Source of the DNA: an uncultured Oscillibacter sp.
GTDB lineage: Bacteria > Bacillota > Clostridia > Oscillospirales > Oscillospiraceae
NCBI GenBank assembly: GCA_910587705.1
Contig: CAJUMX010000010.1
Coordinates: 53,419 to 117,418 of the forward strand
Direction: 5' to 3'
DNA length: 64,000 nucleotides
The number at the start of each line of letters is the position of its first letter. Position 1 is the first letter of the stretch. The notes beneath the pieces are model-generated. The model had not been told where the DNA came from. It made no database searches and worked only from the letters and a program-made list of their open reading frames with translations. A program made the position numbers and the translations under genes. Positions 40,912 to 48,780 of the stretch are shown here, in pieces.

Positions 40912-41148
40912 ATGAAGCGAAGCACGCCCATAAACCGCAACATTGGTGCGAAGGTCCGGTATTACCGTATGGAACGTGGTCTGACCCAAAAGGAGCTTGC
41001 CGCCCGCCTCCAAGTCATCGGCTGTGATATTACGGAAACGATGGTGGGTCAAATTGAAATTGGATACCGGATGGTTTCGATTTTTGAAATCGACAAGCTG
41101 ACCGAGGTTCTGCAAGTGGACTACAACGCCCTGTTTGCCCAGGATTGA
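40912..41148 (+). CDS. XRE-family regulator, first tandem copy
   Basis: 78 residues: GAKVRYYRMERGLTQKELAARLQVIGCDITETMVGQIEIGYRMVSIFEIDKLTEVLQVDYNALFAQD. The helix-turn-helix has an inserted GCD segment and ends in the same way as in many clostridial XRE regulators. ATG 40912 is preceded by ACGGAGTATTTT. A near-identical copy follows at 41259. Confidence 0.85.
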   Translation: MKRSTPINRNIGAKVRYYRMERGLTQKELAARLQVIGCDITETMVGQIEIGYRMVSIFEIDKLTEVLQVDYNALFAQD

Positions 41149-41151
41149 GGG

Positions 41152-41225
41152 CGTGGCCCGGGGAAACGGGCCGCCGTGGGCGGCGGCCCCTACAAGGTGG
41201 TCTACCGGGAGAAGGGCTCTATCAT
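41152..41225 (+). repeat. REP-like unit after the first XRE copy
   Basis: GGCCCGGGGAAACGGGCCGCC-GTGG-GCGGCGGCCCCTAC followed by GGTGGTCTACCGGGAGAAGGGC. The same unit follows the second XRE copy, marking the borders of a tandem duplication of about 347 bp. Confidence 0.8.
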
Positions 41226-41258
41226 CAAGGAAAACTTACGATGTATATGGAGTGTTCT

Positions 41259-41495
41259 ATGAAGCGGAGTACCCCTATGGGCCGGAATATTGGCGCGAAG
41301 GTCCAGCATTACCGGAAGCGGATGGGCTTGACGCAGAAGGAATTGGCGGCCCGGCTACAGGTGAACGGCTGTGATTTATCGGAGACCATTGTTGGGCATA
41401 TAGAGACTGGGCACCGGGCTGTCTCCGTTTTTGAGATTGACAAATTAGTTGAGGTCCTCCATGTGGACTACAATGCCCTGTTTGCCCAGGATTGA
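41259..41495 (+). CDS. XRE-family regulator, second tandem copy
   Basis: 78 residues, same length and start (MKRSTPMGRNIGAKVQHYR) as the copy at 40912, differing at scattered positions (for example IETGHRAVSVFEIDKLVEVLH). TGGAGTGTTCT precedes ATG 41259. The recognition helix region differs from copy 1 (VNGCDLSETIVGHIE versus VIGCDITETMVGQIE), so their targets may have diverged. Confidence 0.83.
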   Translation: MKRSTPMGRNIGAKVQHYRKRMGLTQKELAARLQVNGCDLSETIVGHIETGHRAVSVFEIDKLVEVLHVDYNALFAQD

Positions 41496-41498
41496 GGG

Positions 41499-41885
41499 CG
41501 GGGCCCGGGGAAACGGGCCGCCGAGGGCGGCGGCCCCTACGAGATGGTCTATCGATAGAAGGGCAGTCCCGGAAAAGGGTGGACAGTTACCCCCTACCAC
41601 CAGATGAGCGGCAGCGAAAAGGGGAGCTGGTCCATTCGGTGAAGGACAAACCCCCGCTCAATCCAATTGCGCGTGGGAAGTCATTCCGGCTCCGCCGATC
41701 ATTCAGCCGCGCCCCCGCGTCGTCCCCCGTTACTTCTTTTTCTCTTTTGGACCGTGCACGGCCCGTTTTCTTTTTTTCTTCTGGAAGAAAAAGAGAAAAT
41801 GGGGGGTGCATTGCCCAGCTAGCATCCTAGCTGAATCCCCCCCGCCCGAAGGGCGAGTACCACCCTCCCCCTGTGCGGGGGGCCA
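41499..41885 (+). repeat. Dispersed repeat, copy E with preceding REP-like unit
   Basis: The REP unit (41499-41570, with TCTATCGATAGA) is followed by the core from GAGCGGCAGCGAAAAGG (41605) through CGCGTGGGAAGTCATTCC, CTTCTTTTTCTC to GCCCGAAGGGCGAGTAC and a C-run/G-run stem. Its inner hairpin is CAGCTAG-CATC-CTAGCTG instead of CAGCCAT-CTTC-ATGGCTG. No gene is seen in 41496-41939. Confidence 0.88.
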
Positions 41886-41939
41886 CAAAAAGAGACAGCC
41901 CATTCCGAGCTGTCTCTTTTTCTGTCGAAAGACCGAATC

Positions 41940-43328
41940 TCACTTCACTGCCTTCACCACTAGCCGGGTCAAGGCAAAGAGGCCAATGGCGTTGGGAATG
42001 ACCATTAGGTTATTGAACATATCCGACAGCTCCCACACCAGGTCGTTGGAGGCCAGGGTACCCAGGAAGATGAATACCAGGGCAATCAGCGTATAGACCA
42101 CGATGGACTTCCGTCCGAAGAGGTAAGTCATGTTGATCTTGCCGAAGAGGTTCCACCCCAGAATGGTGGAGAAGGCGAAGAAGAACAGGCAGACGGCCAC
42201 AAACATGGCCCCCAGATTCTCCCCAAACACCACGCCGAAGGCCGTCTGGGCCAGGTTGGCCTTGCCGATGACCTCGGTGACGGAGCCGGTATACCCGCCC
42301 GCCAAGGGGCCGCCCTCGGTGTAGAGGGTGGAGATAATCACCAGGGCGTTGAGGGTCAGCACCACGAAGGTGTCAATGAACACGCCGATCATGGCCACCA
42401 CGCCTTGATCGTGGGGGCAGGAGACGTTCGCCAACGCATGGGCGTGGGGAGTGGAGCCCATGCCGGCCTCGTTGGAAAAGAGGCCCCGCTTCGCGCCCTG
42501 GCTCAGGGCGATTTTCAGCGCCGCGCCAAAGCCGCCGCCCAGGATGGCCTGGGGCTGGAAGGCGTACTGGAAGATCATGGCCACCGTGGCGGGGAGGTAC
42601 TTGGCCCGGACCACCAGCACCACCAGGCCGCCCAGAACGAAAAGGGCCGCCATGATGGGGACGATCTTCTCCGTGACGGAAGCCAGGCGCTGCACGCCGC
42701 CCAGGAAGATCACGCCGCAGATGACCACCAGAAGGACCCCGATGATCCAGGAGGGCACGCCAAAGGCGGTCTGGAAGGTGGAGCCGATGGAGTTGGACTG
42801 GACCATGCAGCCGAAGAAGCCCAGAGCCAAAATGATGGCGATGGAGAAGAAGCCCGCCAGGAACTTGCCAAAGGCCCCCTGGAAAGCCGTGGTGATGTAG
42901 TACACGGGACCGCCCTGGATGTTGCCGTCTTTGTCCTTCACCCGGGTCTCCTGGGCCAGCACGGCCTCGGAGTAGATGGTGGCCATGCCGAAGAAGGCGA
43001 TAATCCACATCCAGAAGATGGCCCCGGGGCCGCCGGTGAGAATCGCGCCGGAAGCGCCCACGATGTTGCCGGTGCCCACCTGGGCGGCAATGGCGGTGGC
43101 CAGGGCCTGGAAGGAGCTCATGCCCCCCTCATGCCGCCCGCCGGAGAGGGAGAGGTTGCCAAACACCTTCCCCATGCCCTCGCCAAAGCAGCGGATTTGG
43201 ACAAAACGGGTCTTGATGGAGAACCAGAGGCCCACCGCGATGAGCAGGCCCACCAGGATATAGTCCGAAAGATAGGCGTTGATGGTCTGCACGATGGGCA
43301 AAAGCGTGGTCTGCACTTGCTGTAACAT
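41940..43328 (-). CDS. Alanine/glycine:cation symporter (AGCS family)
   Basis: 462 residues, about ten membrane helices. GTGNIVGASGAILTGGPGAIFWMW, GGPVYYITTAF and LFSNEAGMGSTPHAHALA are AGCS signatures. It imports alanine or glycine with sodium. ATG 43328 follows TTTAGGAGGGAAACATCAT. A glycine riboswitch in the leader (43351-43512) controls it, which points to glycine as substrate. The upstream open frame is riboswitch sequence. Confidence 0.95.
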   Translation of the reverse strand: MLQQVQTTLLPIVQTINAYLSDYILVGLLIAVGLWFSIKTRFVQIRCFGEGMGKVFGNLSLSGGRHEGGMSSFQALATAIAAQVGTGNIVGASGAILTGGPGAIFWMWIIAFFGMATIYSEAVLAQETRVKDKDGNIQGGPVYYITTAFQGAFGKFLAGFFSIAIILALGFFGCMVQSNSIGSTFQTAFGVPSWIIGVLLVVICGVIFLGGVQRLASVTEKIVPIMAALFVLGGLVVLVVRAKYLPATVAMIFQYAFQPQAILGGGFGAALKIALSQGAKRGLFSNEAGMGSTPHAHALANVSCPHDQGVVAMIGVFIDTFVVLTLNALVIISTLYTEGGPLAGGYTGSVTEVIGKANLAQTAFGVVFGENLGAMFVAVCLFFFAFSTILGWNLFGKINMTYLFGRKSIVVYTLIALVFIFLGTLASNDLVWELSDMFNNLMVIPNAIGLFALTRLVVKAVK

Positions 43329-43350
43329 ATGATGTTTCCCTCCTAAACGT

Positions 43351-43512
43351 AAAAAGGAACGGCTGAACGCCGCTCCGAACCCATAGACGGAAACACGTGC
43401 GGGCACGGTGCCCGCGTCCTTCCACTCCGTCCTTTTACCTGAGAGATTCGGCAGACGCTCCCACGCGCCGCCTTGCACCTTCGGTACCCGTTTCCGGGCT
43501 TCTCCAGAGCCG
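43351..43512 (-). promoter_or_regulatory. Glycine riboswitch (single aptamer) with terminator platform
   Basis: On the minus strand the conserved parts are CTCTGGAGAAGCC, ACCGAAGGTGCAAG, and AATCTCTCAGGTAAAAGGAC (43443-43425 region), the glycine aptamer core. The expression platform is GGAGCGGC-GTTCA-GCCGTTCC with TTTTT (43376-43351). Only one aptamer is seen; an ATCCCCGG / CCGGGGAT stem lies upstream (43520-43560), where the partner aptamer or ghost helix would be. Confidence 0.9.
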
Positions 43513-43584
43513 CATCCATCCCCGGTCTCTTGGCCCGAGGGCCTGTTTCCGGGGATTTCCTGTGCCGTTATCCAATTTGGTATT

Positions 43585-43613
43585 ACCTTAACACGCCCCG
43601 CCGCGATTGTCAA
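43585..43613 (-). promoter_or_regulatory. Promoter of the riboswitch-controlled symporter
   Basis: Minus strand TTGACA (43613-43608), 17 nt, TAAGGT (43590-43585); the -10 is poor. Confidence 0.5.
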
Positions 43614-43710
43614 TCGTGCATTTCCACAAAATGTCCGCAATATGGAGACGGATATTTTCTGGAGGCGGACAAAAAGACCGGGAACGCCATGCGCTCCCGG
43701 TCCCATTCGC

Positions 43711-44403
43711 TCACAGTTCCCGCACGGAGACCACTCCGGCGGTGGCCAGAATCTCCTGCTTCAGGTGCTCCACGTCCAGCCCCTTGTGGAGCCGCAGGGT
43801 GAAGATGGCGCAGGCGTTGTGCTCCTCGTTGGACTTGGAGTGAATGATCCCCATGTTGAGGATTTTCAGCCCGTGCTCCCGGAACTCCTGGAGCAGCACG
43901 TCCATGGTCTTGTTGTCGCTGTACTCCACGTAGAGGTTGACCTCCGGGGCGTTTTGCAGCATCCGGTACTCCACCCGAGAGAAGAAAAGCTCGGCAACGA
44001 GAATCAGGAAGGTGGCGAAGAGGCCCCCCTCGTAAAAGCCGCCGCCCAGGGTCAAGCCGATGATGGCCGCCGCCCAGAGGCCCGCCGCCGTGGTCAGGCC
44101 CTTCACCCGCTGGCGGCGGGTGACGATGATGGTGCCTGCGCCGATGAAGCCGATGCCCGCCACCACCTGTGCGCCCAGGCGGGCCATGTCGGTGTACTGG
44201 CCCAGGACCAGGTAGAGGTACTGGCTGGTCAGGGTGGTCATGGCCGCACCGAGGCAGATTAAAATATGGGTGCGGAAGCCCGCCGGGCGGCGTTTGTACT
44301 CCCGCTCGATGCCGATGACGCCGCCGCAGACAACCGCCAGGGTCATCCGCAGGGCCACGGACCAGATGGTCACGTCCCGCAGGCCGTCAAATAAAGTCAA
44401 CAT
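43711..44403 (-). CDS. MgtC/SapB family protein, second gene
   Basis: 230 residues. Four membrane helices with CGGVIGIEREYKRRPAGFRTH, LGAQVVAGIGFIGAGTI and VKGLTTAAGLWAAAIIGL, the MgtC/SapB signature, followed by a soluble ACT-like C-terminal domain (NLYVEYSDNKTMDVLLQEF). MgtC proteins are linked with magnesium limitation. It follows the paralogue at 44425 by 21 nt on the same strand, so the two are a tandem duplication in one transcript. Confidence 0.92.
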   Translation of the reverse strand: MLTLFDGLRDVTIWSVALRMTLAVVCGGVIGIEREYKRRPAGFRTHILICLGAAMTTLTSQYLYLVLGQYTDMARLGAQVVAGIGFIGAGTIIVTRRQRVKGLTTAAGLWAAAIIGLTLGGGFYEGGLFATFLILVAELFFSRVEYRMLQNAPEVNLYVEYSDNKTMDVLLQEFREHGLKILNMGIIHSKSNEEHNACAIFTLRLHKGLDVEHLKQEILATAGVVSVREL

Positions 44404-44424
44404 CCCATCTCTCCTCCTATCCGC

Positions 44425-45150
44425 TTAAATATCGTGGACGACATACACGTCCTCCAGCTCTGAGATGGAGGCCAGGATTTTGGCGTGGGTGCCCGGCCGG
44501 TTCATCCGCAGGGAGAAGATGGCGTTGGGGTGCTGGGAGGGGGTCTGCTTTCCGTGGTCCACCTCCACCTCGTAGATGGTCACGTCCTTGGCCTTGATCC
44601 GGTTGATGATTTCCGCCACGTTGTCCAGAGACTGGAACTCCACATAGATATTCATGTTTTTCGCGTTTTCCACAATGAACAGCTCCACCGCCGGAAGCAG
44701 GTGGACCACCAGGAAGATCAGAAGGAACGCCAGGCCCACGCACTCGTAGAACCCCGCGCCCACCGCCAGGCCCATACAGGCCGAGGCCCAGAGGCCCGCC
44801 GCCGTGGTCAGGCCCTTCACCTTCTGCTGGCCCGTCACCAAAATGGTGCCCGCGCCCAAAAAGCCGATGCCGTTGATGACCTGAGCGCCGAAGCGGCTGA
44901 CGTCGGTGCGGATGCCGATTTCCGCCGCCCGCTCCGCCCAGACGTGGTGCAGCATATAGGATTCGTACTGGCTCAACAGCATGGTCAGCGCCGCCGCCAT
45001 GCACACCAGCATATAGGTGCGAAAGCCCGCCGGGCGGTGCTTCCTGGCCCGCTCCAGGCCGATCATGCCGCCGCAGAACATGGCCAGGGTCAGCCGCAGC
45101 AGCACGGAGACGGTGTTGATCTCCCGCAGGTAATCCAATTCGTGTAACAC
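44425..45150 (-). CDS. MgtC/SapB family protein, first gene
   Basis: 241 residues with the same signature (CGGMIGLERARKHRPAGFRT, FGAQVINGIGFLGAGTI, VKGLTTAAGLWASACMGLA) and the same ACT-like tail (NIYVEFQSLDNVAEIINR). Start GTG 45150 behind GGAGAGGAGCGTCTGGAC. A 140-nt leader with an intrinsic terminator and a consensus promoter precede it, suggesting control by attenuation. Two non-identical copies may act as a heteromer; this is inference. Confidence 0.92.
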   Translation of the reverse strand: MLHELDYLREINTVSVLLRLTLAMFCGGMIGLERARKHRPAGFRTYMLVCMAAALTMLLSQYESYMLHHVWAERAAEIGIRTDVSRFGAQVINGIGFLGAGTILVTGQQKVKGLTTAAGLWASACMGLAVGAGFYECVGLAFLLIFLVVHLLPAVELFIVENAKNMNIYVEFQSLDNVAEIINRIKAKDVTIYEVEVDHGKQTPSQHPNAIFSLRMNRPGTHAKILASISELEDVYVVHDI

Positions 45151-45191
45151 GTCCAGACGCTCCTCTCCGACTACATACCCCTTCCGGGCGT

Positions 45192-45228
45192 AAAGAAAAG
45201 GGAAGGAGCGGCGGAAACCGCTTCTTCC
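45192..45228 (-). terminator. Attenuator-like terminator in the mgtC leader
   Basis: On the minus strand GGAAGAAGCGG-TTTCCG-CCGCTCCTTCC (one G-U) followed by CTTTTCTTT, 42 nt upstream of the first MgtC gene and downstream of its promoter. Confidence 0.78.
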
Positions 45229-45291
45229 ATCACCTGTTCAAAAGGGCCGGAAACGTTTGCGATGCGCCAACTACTCCGACCGCTGACTTGT
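45229..45291 (-). promoter_or_regulatory. Unidentified mgtC leader upstream of the attenuator
   Basis: About 60-70 nt (GGTCGGAGTAGTTGGCGCATC ... ACGTTTCCGGCCC on the minus strand) lie between the start site and the terminator stem, long enough for a small aptamer. It does not look like the M-box. Identity unknown. Confidence 0.45.
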
Positions 45292-45296
45292 AAGCT

Positions 45297-45325
45297 ATTA
45301 TAAACAGCCCGGGAAGCATTGTCAA
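45297..45325 (-). promoter_or_regulatory. mgtC promoter, perfect consensus
   Basis: Minus strand TTGACA (45325-45320), 17 nt, TATAAT (45302-45297). Confidence 0.88.
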
Positions 45326-45402
45326 CGTTTTCCGCCTAAAAGAGCGGTTTTTTGGCGGGCCTGACAAATAGAAACCGGGGTTTTAGGCGTTTTGCCGGAG
45401 AG

Positions 45403-45425
45403 AAAAGGCGGGCAAATCGCCCGCC
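45403..45425 (-). terminator. Terminator of the DUF1294 gene
   Basis: GGCGGGC-GATTT-GCCCGCC followed by TTTTCTCT on the minus strand. Confidence 0.85.
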
Positions 45426-45450
45426 TATACGCAAACGTTGTCCTATCGGA

Positions 45451-45822
45451 TTACCGAATGACGGTAAAGTACAGCCAGAGGCCGAAGGGGATGAGGATTT
45501 GCAGGGCCAGAATCAGGGGCACGCCGAACTTAAACACCTTGTGAAGGGTCTTGTGGTGAAAGACCCGCATGCCCAGAAGGGCCCCCACGCTGCCCCCGGC
45601 GACGGCCAGGAGGAGGAGGTTTTTCTCCGGAATCCGGCGGACGGTTTCCTTTTTCTCCTTCCGCTTGGCCTTCCACTTGTCCAGGCCGAAGGCCAGGAAG
45701 GCGGCGACGTTGATCAGCACCAGCCAAAGGGCCAGGAGGCCCCAGGGGGAGCCGATCACGACCCAGACAAAATCGTTATGTGCCTCCGGCTCATAGACGG
45801 CGGAGAGAAGGGAGAGATTCAT
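45451..45822 (-). CDS. DUF1294 membrane protein
   Basis: 123 residues with three membrane helices. FLAFGLDKWKAKRKEKKETVRRIPEKNLLLLAVAGGSVGALLGMRVFHHKT is the DUF1294 signature (DK-x-KA-x8-R-x-E). Function unknown. ATG 45822 follows GAGGTGTACTTAT. It stands alone, with a terminator on each side. Confidence 0.9.
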   Translation of the reverse strand: MNLSLLSAVYEPEAHNDFVWVVIGSPWGLLALWLVLINVAAFLAFGLDKWKAKRKEKKETVRRIPEKNLLLLAVAGGSVGALLGMRVFHHKTLHKVFKFGVPLILALQILIPFGLWLYFTVIR

Positions 45823-45901
45823 ATAAGTACACCTCATTTCGGGGAATCAAGCCTGTGCTGAAATGGGCAATGGCCTGACCTGGGGGGCCAGGCCCCACAG
45901 G

Positions 45902-45931
45902 AAAATAGACCGGCTGGATTTCCAGCCGGTC
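45902..45931 (-). terminator. Terminator of the psuK-psuG operon
   Basis: GACCGGCTGGA-AA-TCCAGCCGGTC followed by TATTTTC on the minus strand. Confidence 0.88.
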
Positions 45932-45947
45932 CATTGTAGCACAGGTT

Positions 45948-46877
45948 TCAGTTCTTGGCAAGTCCCGCCAGCTCCACCGCCGTCTTGGCGGCGAGGCGGG
46001 CATTGTTGTACACCAGCTGGATGTTGCTGTCCAGGGAGCTGCCGCCGGTGAGCTCCTTGATCTTCGCCAGCAGGAAGGGGGTGGTCTCCTTGCCGTGGAT
46101 GCCCTTGGCCTTGGCCTCTTCCACCGCGTCGGAGATGGCCTTTCCGATGACGTCCGCGTCCATGGAGTACTCCTCCGGGATGGGGTTCGCCACCAGCATG
46201 CCGCCCACCAGGCCCATGTCCTGCTTCACATAGAAGGACTTGGCCAGATCGGCGGGGGTGTCGATGCGGTAGTCCACGCCGAAGCCGGACTTCCGGGTGT
46301 AGAAGGCGGGAAGCTCCTCGGTGCCATAGCCGATGACGGGCACGCCGTGGGTCTCCAGGTACTCCAGGGTCAGCCCCAGGTCCAAAATGGACTTAGCTCC
46401 GGCGCAGACCACCATGACGGGGGTCCGGGCCAGCTCCTCCAGGTCGGCGGAGATGTCCATGGTGGTCTCGGCTCCCCGGTGTACGCCGCCGATGCCGCCG
46501 GTGGCAAAGACCTGGATGCCCGCCATGTGGGCGATGATCATGGTGGTGGTGACGGTGGTGGCTCCGTCCCGTCCCTGGGCCACCAGGATGGGGAGATCCC
46601 GGCGGCTGGCCTTGGCCACGCCCGCGCCGGTCTTGCCGAGATAATCAATCTCCTCGGGGGAGAGGCCCGCCTTCAAGCGGCCGCCCAGCACGGCGATGGT
46701 GGCGGGGACGGCGCCGTTTTCCCGGATGATGGCCTCCACCTTCAGGGCGGTTTCCACGTTCTGGGGATAGGGCATGCCGTGGGAGATGATGGTGGATTCC
46801 AGGGCCACCACCGGCTTTCCGGCTTCCAGGGCTTCCTTGACTTCGGGGGCGACGTCCAGATACTTGTTCATGTTCAT
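45948..46877 (-). CDS. psuG: Pseudouridine-5'-phosphate glycosidase
   Basis: 309 residues. VVALESTIISHGMPYPQN, GRDGATTVTTTMIIAHMAGI and FATGGIGGVHRGAETTMDISADL contain the catalytic and metal-binding residues of PsuG. It splits pseudouridine 5'-phosphate to ribose 5-phosphate and uracil. ATG 46877 follows GGAGGTCAACATC. It is the partner of the kinase upstream by 37 nt. Confidence 0.97.
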   Translation of the reverse strand: MNMNKYLDVAPEVKEALEAGKPVVALESTIISHGMPYPQNVETALKVEAIIRENGAVPATIAVLGGRLKAGLSPEEIDYLGKTGAGVAKASRRDLPILVAQGRDGATTVTTTMIIAHMAGIQVFATGGIGGVHRGAETTMDISADLEELARTPVMVVCAGAKSILDLGLTLEYLETHGVPVIGYGTEELPAFYTRKSGFGVDYRIDTPADLAKSFYVKQDMGLVGGMLVANPIPEEYSMDADVIGKAISDAVEEAKAKGIHGKETTPFLLAKIKELTGGSSLDSNIQLVYNNARLAAKTAVELAGLAKN

Positions 46878-46914
46878 GATGTTGACCTCCAAAAATATAT
46901 GAATTTGAGATGGA

Positions 46915-47997
46915 TCAAGGGTTGAACAGGCGGCTTTCCAGGGCCTCCTCGCTCATGGCGGGGTTGATGGTCTCCTTGCTCTCCATGGCGATGGAGGAGG
47001 AGGCCAGGCCCGCCCGGGCGGTGTCCGCCAAATCCGTGCCCCGGAGATAGGCCCAGGCGATGGCGGCCATGAAGGCGTCCCCGCAGCCGGTGGCGTTTAC
47101 CAGCTCCGCCGGGAGACATGGCAGCTGCACCCGGCCACTGTGATCCGCTGCAAACACCCCGTCGGCCCCCAGGGAGATGAACACCCGGCGCAGGCCGGTT
47201 TCCAAAAGGGCGTCGGCGGCTTTGTTCAGGCTGGCCTCGTCGGTGATGGGCACGCCGGAGAGGAGCTCCGCCTCCAGGCGGTTGGGCTTTAAGGTGTGGA
47301 GCTTTCCCAGGACAGGCTTTAATTTCACGGCCTTGGCGGTGGACACCGGGTCGGCGAAGAGGGGGGCGGCGCAGTTCTCCGCCAGCCAGGCGATGCTCTC
47401 CTCGGGAATGTTGGTGTCGATCACCACCACCTGGCTGGCGTCCAGGAGCTTATGCCGCTGGGCCAGGGTCTGGGGGGTCAGGTGCTGGTAAATCTCCATG
47501 TCGCTGACGGCCAGGGCCATGTCCCCCCGCTCGTCGTTGATGAAGAGGTAGGTGGAGGTCCGCCCGCCGGGAATGACGGGGGACTGGGAGATGTCGATGC
47601 CAAGCTCGCCGCAGCTGGCGGCCAGCTTCTGGGCGTTGAGGTCGTCCCCGAAGGCGGTCAGCAGCCGCACGTCCAGGCCCAACAGGGCCATGTTGTGGGC
47701 GATGTTCCGCCCCACGCCCCCCAGGGAGGAGTGGACCGCGCCGGGGTTGGAGTCCCGTGCAACCAAAGCCGCCTCCGGGCGGCCGCCGATGTCCACGTTC
47801 ACGCCCCCGACCACGGTGACATAGGGGGCGGTCTGGACAATGTAGCCCTTGCCGGTGATGTAGCCTTTTTTCATCAGGTTGGAGATATGCACGGCGACGG
47901 AGGAGCGGGTGATCCCCGCCTTGTCCGCCAGCTCCTTCTGGGAGATGAGGGGGTTTGCCTCAATCCAGTTCAAAAGCTGCCGCTCCCGCTTGGTCAT
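46915..47997 (-). CDS. psuK: Pseudouridine kinase with N-terminal winged helix-turn-helix
   Basis: 360 residues. An N-terminal MarR/LexA-like winged helix (ERQLLNWIEANPLISQKELADKAGITRSSVAVHISNLMKKGYI) is fused to a PfkB-type ribokinase domain with VGGVNVDIGG, SLGGVGRNIAHNM and the anion hole NATGCGDAFMAA. It phosphorylates pseudouridine for PsuG. The DNA-binding domain and the inverted repeat at the promoter suggest it also regulates its own operon. ATG 47997 follows GGAGGTGGACC. Confidence 0.95.
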   Translation of the reverse strand: MTKRERQLLNWIEANPLISQKELADKAGITRSSVAVHISNLMKKGYITGKGYIVQTAPYVTVVGGVNVDIGGRPEAALVARDSNPGAVHSSLGGVGRNIAHNMALLGLDVRLLTAFGDDLNAQKLAASCGELGIDISQSPVIPGGRTSTYLFINDERGDMALAVSDMEIYQHLTPQTLAQRHKLLDASQVVVIDTNIPEESIAWLAENCAAPLFADPVSTAKAVKLKPVLGKLHTLKPNRLEAELLSGVPITDEASLNKAADALLETGLRRVFISLGADGVFAADHSGRVQLPCLPAELVNATGCGDAFMAAIAWAYLRGTDLADTARAGLASSSIAMESKETINPAMSEEALESRLFNP

Positions 47998-48010
47998 GGT
48001 CCACCTCCGA

Positions 48011-48072
48011 ATAAGCAATTCTTTAGTTTCTTAATCTATTGCTTATTATAGCAGAAGTTTCGGACTTGTCAA
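48011..48072 (-). promoter_or_regulatory. psuK promoter with inverted-repeat operator
   Basis: Minus strand TTGACA (48072-48067), 16 nt, TATAAT (48050-48045). ATAAGCAAT (48011-48019) and ATTGCTTAT (48038-48046) form a perfect 9-bp inverted repeat reaching into the -10, a fitting site for the winged-helix domain of PsuK. Confidence 0.75.
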
Positions 48073-48207
48073 GGGGATTTTTGAAAAAGCACAGGAAAAT
48101 TTTGGGGGAACATCCTGTAGGGGCCGCTCCTCTTGACGTGCCCCCCGCTTGCGGCGGGGAGGAAAACGTGGTAACATAGAGCCATGAAAGAAAAAGGAGG
48201 GAGCTTT

Positions 48208-48648
48208 ATGCGGCAGAAGCTGACCGCCTCCCAATGGACCATCCTGGTCCTGGGAGCCGGGCTGATGATTTCCCTGATCGCCAACGTCTATCTCTTTCAG
48301 CAGAGGCACGCCCCCCTGCCCCATCTGCGGGGGACATACTGCACCGACGCCTCCATGGGCTTGGGAACCTATCTGATCTTTGACGGCCAGGGCCGCTTCT
48401 GCCGCTATACCCAGACGGAGGGCGTCCTGGACGACGGGACCTGCGAGGACTTGGGCGAGGGGCGGTATGCCCTTTGCTCCGAAGAGGGCCGGGGGTTCGG
48501 GGTCGTGCAGAACCGGGACGGCGTGTACCTCTTTGACGGCGAGGAAAACGACGTCTCCTTTTTCCCGAAGCTGAAGGAATTCGGCGACGCCTATATGCTC
48601 GTTGGTATCCCCGGCGAATACCCGGACTGGCTGCGGCCTCCGGCCTGA
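48208..48648 (+). CDS. Hypothetical single-pass membrane protein
   Basis: 146 residues. One N-terminal helix (TILVLGAGLMISLIANVYLF) anchors an extracellular part with the pattern RGTYCTDASMGLGTYLIFDGQGRFCRYTQ ... VYLFDGEENDVSFF, a small beta-rich domain with three cysteines. I do not recognise the family. ATG 48208 follows AAAAGGAGGGAGCTTT. A terminator follows the stop. Confidence 0.75.
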   Translation: MRQKLTASQWTILVLGAGLMISLIANVYLFQQRHAPLPHLRGTYCTDASMGLGTYLIFDGQGRFCRYTQTEGVLDDGTCEDLGEGRYALCSEEGRGFGVVQNRDGVYLFDGEENDVSFFPKLKEFGDAYMLVGIPGEYPDWLRPPA

Positions 48649-48653
48649 AAACG

Positions 48654-48686
48654 CGCCTCCCCCGCCAAATGCGGGGGAGGCGTTTT
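48654..48686 (+). terminator. Terminator after the 48.2 kb gene
   Basis: CGCCTCCCCCGC-CAAAT-GCGGGGGAGGCG followed by TTTT. Confidence 0.88.
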
Positions 48687-48780
48687 GACCGTCCGTCCCC
48701 CCTCCGGGGCCGATGGTCCGAGGGCCCTGGACGGCGGGGCGCTCTTTGGGTATACTGAGGGCAGAGAGGAGGCGGGCGCT

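Noticed and set aside
43329..43706. N-terminal extension of the symporter
   Set aside because: This part is the glycine riboswitch and promoter.
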